Assembly (NCBI GenBank): GCA_902614655.1
Contig: CACMLX010000001.1
Span: 133,127 to 171,352, forward strand
Direction: 5' to 3'
Length of the DNA: 38,226 bases
From: an uncultured Pelagibacteraceae bacterium
Lineage (GTDB): Bacteria > Pseudomonadota > Alphaproteobacteria > Pelagibacterales > AG-422-B15
A program made the position numbers and the translations under genes. Under the pieces are notes generated by a model. That model made no database searches, had not been told where the DNA came from, and worked only from the letters and a program-made list of their open reading frames with translations. This document shows, piece by piece, positions 17,403-26,600 of this stretch; the stretch's first letter is position 1, and each line of letters starts with the position of its first letter.

Positions 17403-19118
17403 ATGAAGTTCAATAAAAACAAATTGCCAAGTCGTCACGTGTCAGTTGGACCAGAAAGAGCTCCTCATCGATCATATTATTATGCTATGGGCATGGACGA
17501 AAATGACATTAATAAGCCATTTGTAGGCGTAGTTTCTACATGGAATGAGGCTGCACCATGTAACATAGCTCTGATGCGTCAAGCACAATCAGTTAAAAAA
17601 GGAGTTACTGAGGCAGAGGGAACGCCGCGCGAATTTTGCACAATTACTGTAACAGATGGCATTGCCATGGGTCATCAAGGCATGAAGTCATCATTGGTTT
17701 CACGTGAAGTAATAGCAGACTCAACTGAGCTGACTGTAAGAGGTCATTGTTATGATGCAATTGTCGGATTAGCTGGCTGTGATAAATCGCTCCCAGGCTT
17801 AATGATGGCGATGTGCAGATTAAATGTACCAAGTGTTTTTATGTACGGGGGTAGCATATTACCTGGAAAGTATAAAGGTAAAGATGTAACAGTAGTTGAT
17901 GTTTTCGAAGCAGTTGGCAAATTTTCATCTGGAAACGCTACTGAAGAAGAACTGCATGAACTTGAATGCGTTGCCTGTCCGAGTGCTGGTGCTTGTGGTG
18001 GTCAATTTACAGCTAATACTATGGCGTGTGTTTCAGAAGCAATTGGTCTAGCGCTTCCTTATTCTTCTGGTGCACCCGCTCCTTATGAAGAAAGAGATAA
18101 ATATGCATACGACTCTGGAAAACAAGTCATGTATTTAATTGAAAATAATATTAGACCTCGTGACATAGTGACAAAAAAATCATTAGAAAATGCCGCAACA
18201 ATTGTTGCGGCAACTGGTGGTTCAACAAATGCAGGACTTCATCTGCCAGCTATTGCTCATGAGTGTGGAATAAAATTTAATTTAGATGATGTAGTCGATA
18301 TTTTTAAGCGCACGCCTTATTTAGCAGATTTAAAGCCTGGAGGGCAATATGTTGCAAAGGATGTTTATGAAGCTGGTGGTGTACCAATAATCATCAAAAC
18401 TTTATTTGAAGGTGGTTTTATTCACGGAGATTGTTTAACAGTTACAGGTAGAACAGTTGCTGAAAATTTAGAGCAAGTTAAATTTAATAGTAAACAAGAT
18501 GTTATTCGTCCTTATGATAAACCACTTTCACTAACTGGAGGTGTAGTTGGCTTAAAGGGCAACTTAGCACCTGATGGTGCGATTGTAAAAGTGGCTGGTA
18601 TGGAAAATTTGAAGTTCTCAGGTAAGGCAAAATGTTTTGACTGTGAGGAAGACGCATTTGAATGTGTAAAAAATGGAAATTATAAGGAAGGCGATGTATT
18701 TGTCATACGATATGAGGGTCCCAAAGGAGGGCCTGGAATGCGCGAAATGCTCGCAACTACTGCAGCAATTTATGGTCAAGGCATGGGTGATAAAGTTGCG
18801 TTGATAACCGATGGGCGATTTAGTGGCGCAACACGTGGATTTTGTGTTGGCCATGTTTCCCCTGAAGCCGCAGTATGCGGACCAATCGCATTGATTCAAA
18901 ATGGAGATGAAATCACACTAGATGCTGAAAAAGGTGAAATTAATCTTAATGTGAGTAAAAACGAGCTTGATCAAAGAAAGAGTGCCTGGAAAGAGCGAAA
19001 AACTGATTTTAATTCAGGAACCTTGTGGAAATACACAAAAACAGTTGGCTCTGCGGCTAATGGAGCTGTCACCCATCCAGGAGCTGAGGATGAAACCCAC
19101 GTCTATGCAGATATTTAG
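17403..19118 (+). CDS. ilvD: Dihydroxy-acid dehydratase
   Basis: Iron-sulfur dehydratase of the IlvD/Edd family (571 residues) that makes 2-oxoisovalerate and 2-oxo-3-methylvalerate in valine and isoleucine synthesis. Cluster-ligand cysteines are Cys53 in 'WNEAAPCN', Cys126 in 'GCDKSLPG' and Cys198 in '[12 protein letters not shown]'. The C-terminal '[20 protein letters not shown]' is the conserved active-site block. Its ATG is 3 bases after the valS stop, so a valine-themed operon is likely. A 155-base gap follows before the tolC-like gene. Confidence 0.97.
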   Translation: MKFNKNKLPSRHVSVGPERAPHRSYYYAMGMDENDINKPFVGVVSTWNEAAPCNIALMRQAQSVKKGVTEAEGTPREFCTITVTDGIAMGHQGMKSSLVSREVIADSTELTVRGHCYDAIVGLAGCDKSLPGLMMAMCRLNVPSVFMYGGSILPGKYKGKDVTVVDVFEAVGKFSSGNATEEELHELECVACPSAGACGGQFTANTMACVSEAIGLALPYSSGAPAPYEERDKYAYDSGKQVMYLIENNIRPRDIVTKKSLENAATIVAATGGSTNAGLHLPAIAHECGIKFNLDDVVDIFKRTPYLADLKPGGQYVAKDVYEAGGVPIIIKTLFEGGFIHGDCLTVTGRTVAENLEQVKFNSKQDVIRPYDKPLSLTGGVVGLKGNLAPDGAIVKVAGMENLKFSGKAKCFDCEEDAFECVKNGNYKEGDVFVIRYEGPKGGPGMREMLATTAAIYGQGMGDKVALITDGRFSGATRGFCVGHVSPEAAVCGPIALIQNGDEITLDAEKGEINLNVSKNELDQRKSAWKERKTDFNSGTLWKYTKTVGSAANGAVTHPGAEDETHVYADI

Positions 19119-19205
19119 CGTATAGCACCAGAATTATGCACTGATATTAGCTATTTAGAATTAGATAATCTGTTTAAATAATAGGAAGAATCGTGATTAA
19201 AATCC

Positions 19206-19234
19206 TTGAATGTGACTAAATTTTAGATGATAAT
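19206..19234 (+). promoter_or_regulatory. Possible sigma-70 promoter for the secretion cluster
   Basis: TTGAAT (19206-19211), a 17-base spacer and GATAAT (19229-19234) lie in the 155-base gap after ilvD, placing a start near 19241, about 33 bases before the tolC-like ATG, which has AGAGGAG at 19260-19266. Match is 4/6 and 5/6 to consensus; prediction only. Confidence 0.45.
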
Positions 19235-19273
19235 TATTGACCATATTAATATGTAATTAAAGAGGAGTCCAAA

Positions 19274-20614
19274 ATGAATTTATTCATTAACAGATCAACA
19301 TCATTGTTAATTTCTCTTATGTTTTTTTCAACTATTTCCTTTTCTGCCAACGCCGAAAGACTCTCAGTGATGGTAGAAAGTGTTCTTGAAAAGCATGAAG
19401 ACATAGTTAACGCAAAAAAAGAATTAGAAGAGGCAAATAGAGACGTTACTGATGCCCTGCTTGTTTACGCGCCCGACCTTTCCGTAAAGTGGGAAGGTGG
19501 ACAAAACGACAAATATAATGCTGGTTCACCATCACAGATCGATGGATTTGATACTTATGATTGGACTTGGAAGCAAAAAATAATGGACTCTGGCGCTTCC
19601 ATGGCTGATGTGAGAAATAAGAACCTTGCGGTTGAAAAAAAACAACTTGAGTTGATCACATCACGAAACGATCTTTTAATCGAGGCTGCTGATGCATATC
19701 TTGGATTAATTAAAGCTTCAGAAAAACTTGAGGCCTCCGTTGCTGCTGAAGAAAATACCAGACAAACAACGGGTCAAGAGGAAATTAGAGTTCAGGTAGG
19801 TTCCGGATTAGCTTCTGATGTCTTAAAGGCAAAAAGACAACTTGCTAGTGCACAGAAAACTGTAATCTCTGACGAAAAAAGTTTTAAATCAGCAAAGTAT
19901 ACATATGAAAAACTCTTTAATGTTGATGAAGTAAACCTTAGCGCTTTGACCAAACCACGTCTTGCGGCATCTACATTATCAATGGTTCCCGAGTCAATGG
20001 AAGCAACAGTAGAAATTGCGCTTGCTAATAATAGAGATTTACAAATTGCCAAAATTGATGTCGAAACGGCAAGAAATGATTTAACAAGTGCACTTGCAAA
20101 TTTCGGACCAACAATTGATGCCGAGGCCAAGTATTCTGATAAAAGTGATGCATCACACACTAAAGGAAGTCATTATGAAGAACAGATTAAAGTAACAGTT
20201 GAGTTTCCTATTTCAGGTATTTATATGGAAATGCCTAGTTATTTAAATGATAGGTCTGCTCTTGATCGGGCTATAAATGATCTTGCGTTGAAAGAGCGAG
20301 ATACAATAAAATCAGCTAAAGAGGCTTGGGTTGAATACGCAAATGCAAGAACATTATTGTCATATAGTGAAAATGAGGCAACTATCGCTAAAGAGCTCTT
20401 AACCATTGCTCAAAAGGAAAGGGCTGCTGACCAAACTGACGCAGCTGCGGTTTTGGCTGCAGAAGAAGCATTGGAAAGTTCACTAAAAGATTTATCAGAT
20501 GATAGTATGTCTTTGTTAACCACTGTTTATGAAATTTTAGATGTAATAAACCTTCTTGAACCAGATATGGTAGAAGATACGACTAAACAAGGAACATTTA
20601 ATACTCCGTCTTAA
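19274..20614 (+). CDS. TolC-family outer-membrane efflux/secretion protein
   Basis: A 446-residue outer-membrane channel of the OEP/TolC family, with a signal peptide at residues 1-27 (cleavage after ANA). It shows the internal duplication of the family: long helices around residues 30-75 and 120-215 in the first half and 255-290 and 330-425 in the second, each pair separated by a beta-strand-rich segment ('LSVKWEGGQNDKYNAGSP', and 'IDAEAKYSDKSDASHTKGSH'). TolC proteins form trimeric ducts for type I secretion and drug efflux. Its place directly upstream of a giant secreted protein and its ABC/HlyD exporter points to type I secretion, though it may also serve other pumps. Confidence 0.88.
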   Translation: MNLFINRSTSLLISLMFFSTISFSANAERLSVMVESVLEKHEDIVNAKKELEEANRDVTDALLVYAPDLSVKWEGGQNDKYNAGSPSQIDGFDTYDWTWKQKIMDSGASMADVRNKNLAVEKKQLELITSRNDLLIEAADAYLGLIKASEKLEASVAAEENTRQTTGQEEIRVQVGSGLASDVLKAKRQLASAQKTVISDEKSFKSAKYTYEKLFNVDEVNLSALTKPRLAASTLSMVPESMEATVEIALANNRDLQIAKIDVETARNDLTSALANFGPTIDAEAKYSDKSDASHTKGSHYEEQIKVTVEFPISGIYMEMPSYLNDRSALDRAINDLALKERDTIKSAKEAWVEYANARTLLSYSENEATIAKELLTIAQKERAADQTDAAAVLAAEEALESSLKDLSDDSMSLLTTVYEILDVINLLEPDMVEDTTKQGTFNTPS

Positions 20615-20618
20615 ACAA

Positions 20619-20624
20619 TATAAT
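20619..20624 (+). promoter_or_regulatory. Possible -10 element before the giant gene
   Basis: A perfect TATAAT just after the tolC-like stop, with only TTTAAT at 20597-20602 as -35. It could give the giant gene its own transcript; weak evidence. The ribosome-binding site AGAAAGGA (20653-20660) is well placed for the ATG at 20669. Confidence 0.3.
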
Positions 20625-20668
20625 TTAGTGAGTTTATTACTGTTACAATTTTAGAAAGGAATAAATAA

Positions 20669-23600
20669 ATGCCAGTAACGCCAGCAGAAGCACAAGAATT
20701 TTTTCAAGAGGTTGCCGCCGCGGGCTCCCCTGAAGAACAACAGGCATTGATTCAAAATTATGCGGCTAATAATGATAATCCTGACGAAATGTTGGCAGCA
20801 GTCGTACAAGCTAATCCTGCCGCCGCTCAACAAATAGCAACTGTTACAGCACAAGCTATCCCAGAGCAAGCCGCAGAAATTGCTGGAGCAATTGCCGCAG
20901 CTGCTCCTGCCGCAGCAAATGCTACAGCTGCTGCAATGGCTGCCGCTGTACCAGATATTGCAGAGGATGTTGCTTCTGATGTTGTTCAAAATGCACCAGC
21001 TGCTGCTGGCGCTGTAGCTACATCTTTAACACAAATTAATCCAGAAGGTGCCGCTGAAATGGCTGCAGCAATTGCTGAAGTTGCTCCTGCAGCTGCGGGC
21101 GCTGTTGCAACAGCTGTTGCACAAGCTGCACCTGAACATGCTGTGGATGCCGCTGCATCAATGGCTGCTGCAAACCCTGCTGCTGCAAGTGGAGCTGCAA
21201 GCGCTGTAGCTGCTGCTGATCCTGAAGCTGCTTCTCAAGTCGCGACTGCCATGGCTCAGGCCGCACCTGAAGCTGCTGCCGCTGTTGCTGCCGGAGTTGC
21301 ATCTGGTGTTGCGCAAGCTGCTGTTGCGGAAGTTAATCAAGAAACTGCACAGGCAAACGCTGAAGTCCAAGCCGACGCGCAAGCTCAAGTTGCTGAAACT
21401 GGTCAAGAGGGCCTTGCTGATATCCAAGCTGATTTACAAGAAACGCTATTAGAAAATAATCAAGCAGGTCAAGAGGCTGCACTTGAGGCATCACAAGCTG
21501 CAACACAAGAAATTATTGCAGAGATGATTGAAATGAATCCTGATGCTGCAGCAGAAATTATTGCAGGAACAGCTGCATCGAACCCAGATGCTGCTGCGGA
21601 AATGGTTCAAGAAATGATGGCATCAAATCCTGAAGGAGCCGTTGAATTATGTGCTGATATAGCTGAGGCAAATCCAGCTGCCGCTGCACTTGCGACAGAA
21701 GCAATTATTGAAGCAGCTCCTGAACAAGCTATTGAAGCAACTGCCGCTATGGCTGAAGTTGCACCAGCTGCTGCAGGAGCCGCTGCTGAAGTTATGGCTG
21801 AGTTAGCACCTGATCAAGCAGGGGAAGCTGCTATGGCTATGCAGGAAGCTGCACCTGAAGCTGCCGCTGCAATTGCTGGTGGTGTGGCACAAGGTAATCC
21901 TGAAGTTGCTGCAGAAGTAGCTACAGAAATGGCTGCTGCTGATCCAGAAGCTGCAGCTGATATTGCAACAGGTGTTGCTGTTGCTGCACAAGCAAATGCC
22001 GCTCAAGAAATTGCCGCTGCTCAGGTTGAAGCGCAAGCACAAGTTGCCGATGCAACAGCAGACTTGCAGGTTGATTTAACATCTGACGATCCAAACGTAG
22101 TAGCTCAAGCTCAAGCTGCAATAGCTGAGGTACAAGATGCTGCTCAAGAAATAATTGCTGAAGCGCAAGGTGCTGCAGCAGAAGTCGCACAAGAATTAGC
22201 TGGCGATATTGCTGGCGCAATGATGGAGGCCAATCCTGAAGCAATTGGAGATATTGCTGAACAAATCGCTGAATCAGCTCCTGGAGCTGCTGAAGGAGTT
22301 ATGGGAGCAATTGCAGAAGTTGCACCAGAACAAGCAGTTGAAGCAGCTGCTACTATGGCTGATGCCAATCCAGTAACCGCAGGCGCTGCTGTTGGAGTAG
22401 TGAGTGAAGCGTTACCTGAACTGGCTACCGAGGCTGCCGTTGCTATGGCTGAAGCTGCACCAAGCGCTGCTGCAAATATTGCTGCAACCGTTGCTCAAGC
22501 CAATCCGGAAGCCGCAACGGAAATTGCAAGTGAAATGGCAGCTGTTGCTGCTGGAAATGAAAATTTTTCTCAAGATGAAGCATTAGCTATGCAAACAGCA
22601 ATTGCAACCCAAGTTGCAAGTGCAGCTCCTGAAGCTGCAGCAGAAGTTGCTGGAGCAATGGTTGATGCAATGACGGCTGTTGACGGCAATGCAAGCGAAG
22701 GTGCTCTTGCAGAAGCAGCTGCTGCAATGACAGCAAACGTTGCATCCGCTGCAACTCAAGCCGCTCCTGAGCAAGCAGCTCAACTTGCAGATACAATGAT
22801 GGAGCAAATGTCAGAGATTCCTGGTATTGAAATTGATACCCTTGCTGAAACAGGAGCTAATATGACTTCATCAATGGCTACCGCAGCTGTGCAGGCAAAC
22901 CCAGAAGCCGCAGCTGAAATTGTTGGTGATATGATGACAGCAATGGAAGTTGTTCAAGAAGCTGATGGTTTCTCTGAACTAAGTGATATTTCAAGAAATT
23001 TTGATATGGGAGAGCAGATGGCTCAGATGGCAACAAACATAGCCACTCAAGCTGCTGCAGCGTCACCGGAAATTGCTGCTGAAGTAGCTGGGGCAATGAT
23101 GGAACAAATGGCTGAAATATCTGGCGCTCCTGCAGATTTTGATCCTGCAGAACAAATGGCTGAAATGACAGCGAACATTGCAACAGCTGTTGCGGCTGCT
23201 GATCCTGAAGCTGCTGGAGAAATTGCAGGCCAGATGATGGAACAAATGGCTGACATACCAGGTGTATCGCCGGAAGATATGGCAGACTTCAATGCAGACA
23301 TGGCAGCACAAGTCGCTCAAGTTGCACCTGAAACTGCCGGAGAAGTATTGGGAGCAATGGCTGCCGCTGATCCAGGCGCTGCCGCTGAACTAGCAACTGC
23401 AATGGCAGAAGCAAACCCTGCTGCAGCTGGTGAAGCGATGGCGGGTCTTGCTGAAGCTGCACCTGAACTTGTTGCAGATGTGGCCGGAGCTGTTGCCGAA
23501 GCTGCACCAGAATTATCAGGAGCACTGGCTGCTGGAGTTGCATCGGGTAACCCAGAGGTTGCCGCTGAAGCCGCTCTTGCATTAGCAGAGGCAAACCCAG

Positions 23601-26600
23601 ACGCTGCGGCACAAATTGCTGCAAGCACTGCTGCTGCAAATCCAGAATTTGCTGCTGAAGTAACAGCTGCAATGGCTGATGCCAACCCTGACGCTGCAGC
23701 TGACATGGCTGCTGCTGTAGCCCAATTTGCACCTGATGCTGCTGCATCCGTTGCATCTGAACTTATTTCTAATGACCCTGAAGCTGCGGGTGAACTTGCA
23801 GCTGCAATGGCCGAAGCAAATCCAGCTGCTGCTGGAGATATTGCAGGTGCATTGATGGAGTCTGCACCTGAACAAGCTGTGGCTGCTGCTGCGGCGATGG
23901 CCGAGGCTAGTCCTGCCGCTGCTGCATCTGCGGCGCAAGGTATGGCTGCTGTTGTGGCCGACTCAGGACTCTTTGATGGTGGAAACGCCGACATAGCAAC
24001 TCAAGCTGCTGCTGCGATGGCAGAAGCCGCACCAGAAGTTGCTGCTTCGGTTGCTGCAGGTATTGCAAGTGGTAACCCTGAAATGGCTGCCGATGTTGCT
24101 GTTGCAATGGCAGAAGCTGCACCTGATGCCGCTTCCGCAATCGCAGGTGGAATGGCAAGAAGCGCACCTGATGCTGTTGGTGATGTTATCGGAGCAATGG
24201 CCGATGCCAATCCAGACGCTTTAAATGATATTGCAACAGGAGTTGCACAAATTGCACCGGCTGCCGCTGGTGATGCAATGGCTGCTGTTGTTGATGCAAA
24301 CCCTGAAGCTGCAGTTGCTGCTGCAACTGCAATGGCTGCTGCTAACCCTGCAGCCGCTCAAGATATTACTGCAGCAATAATAGAAGTTGATCCTGCTGCT
24401 GCTGCAGATACCGCTGCAGCGTTAGCGGAAGCTGTACCTCAAGCTGCTGGAATGATTGCTGCAGGTGTTGCAGAGGCTGCACCTGAAGCTGCTGCGGATG
24501 TGGCTGGCTCGCTTGCTGAAGCCAATCCTGCCGCTGCTGCATTAATCGCTACTTCTGTCGCTCAGGCTGCACCAGAACTTGCTGGAGATATTGCCGCCGA
24601 TATGGCCGCTGTTAATCCAGAAGCCATGGCAGGTGCTGTAGCAAATATTGCTGCGACTGTTGCTGCTGCAGATCCAGACTTGGCTGCTGATATTGCTGGA
24701 GAGATGGCTGCGATTAATCCTAATGCCGCTGGAGCAATTGCAAATGTTGTTTCAGCTCAAGCTCCGGAAGCTGCTGCTGAAGCTGCTGCCGCACTGATAC
24801 AAGCTAATCCAGATGCCGCTGGAGCAATTGCCGCAGGTGTTGCCGCTCAAGCACCAGAAGCAGCTGCTGATGCAGCTACTGCACTGGTTGAAGCTAATCC
24901 TGATGCCGCTGCTGCAATTGTAGGTGGAATGGCAAATGCAAATCCAGACGCTGTTGCTGATGTTGCTGGAGCTATGATGGAAGCCGCTCCTGACGCTGCC
25001 GCTGCTATGGCTGGCGCTGTGGCTCAAGCCGCTCCTGAAATGGCAGGAGATATGGCTGCTGCTATTGCCGAGAGTAATCCTGAACTAGCCGTTGAGGCTG
25101 CTGCTGCTATGGCTGAGGCCAACCCTGCTGCCGCACAAATGGCTGCAGAAGGAATGATGGAAGCCGCACCTGAGCTTGCTGCTGATGCAGCAAATGCGAT
25201 GGCTGCTGCTGCGCCTGAAGCTGCTGCTGATATCGCAGGTGGAATGGCAATGGCGAATCCTGAAGCTGCTGCTGATATTGCTGGTGCAATGGTTGCAGCT
25301 AACCCTGAAATTGCAGGCGATATTGCAACTGGTGTTGCGATGGCCGCTCCTGTTGCAATGGAAAATGTTGCAAATACTTTAATAGAAGCAAATCCTGAAG
25401 CGACAGCTACGATGGCCGCTGTTCTTGCGGAAACTGCACCTGGAGCTGCTGACAATATGATGAGCTCCGTTGCTGAATTGAACCCGGATGCTGCATTAGC
25501 CGTTGCTGGTGCAATGGCTGAAGCAAACCCAATGGCTGCTGAGGGTACTGCTGGAGCAATAGCTGATGCATTGCCTAATATTGCTGCTGATGCTGCGGGC
25601 GCAATGGCTGCCGCTAACCCAGACGTTGCTGGAGATATTGCTGTAGGAATGGCTGGAGCAAATCCAGAAATTGCTGGAGATATTGCTGGGGCTATGATGG
25701 ATGCTGCTCCTGAGGCCGCTCAAGGAATTGCTCAAGGAATTGCCACTGCTGCACCTGATCAAGCTGCAGATGTTGCTGGTGCGATGGCTGAAGCAAATCC
25801 AGAATTTGCTGGAGATATTGCTGGCGGTATGGCCGCTGGTGACCCAGGACAAGCCGCTGAAATAGCAACAGCTATGGCTGCTGCAAATCCAGAAGCCGCA
25901 GCTGATATAGCTGGTGGTGTAGCAGAGTTTGCACCAAGTGCTGCAGGAGACGTTGCCGGCGCTATGGTTGAAGCTAATCCAGATGCAGCAACAGATATGG
26001 CCGCTGCAATGGCTGAAGCAAATCCAATTGCCGCAGGGGCTGCAATGGGAGCAATGGCAGAAGCCGCTCCTGAGATTGCAGCAGACGCTGCAAGCGCAAT
26101 GGTCGCTGCAAATCCAGATGCTGCAGGTTTAGCAGCGCAAAGTTTAGCAGACGCTGCTCCTGAATTAGTAGCTGAAGCTGCAACCGCAATGATGGATGCT
26201 GCACCTGATGCAGCTGGTGCGATTGCTGGTGGAGTTGCAAGAGGTGATGCTGATATTGCCGCTCAAGTTGCAACAGATATGGTTAATGCCAATCCAGAAT
26301 TAATGGGAGATATTGCAGGAGGCGTTGCACAAATGGCTCCTGGTGCTGCTGGTGATGTAGCCGGCGCGATGGTTGAAGCAAATCCAGATGGTGCTGCTGA
26401 CATGGCCGCCGCTGTTGCCGAAAATGTTCCTGGAGCTGCTGGTGCTGTGGCTGGCGCAATTGCAGAAGCTGATCCAGCTCTAGCTGCTGAAGCTGCTGGT
26501 GCGATGATGGAAGCTAATCCAGCTGCTGCCTCTGCAGCTGCTGCAGGTATGGCAAATGCTGCTCCTGAAGTTGCAGGCGATGTTGCTGGCGCAATGATGG

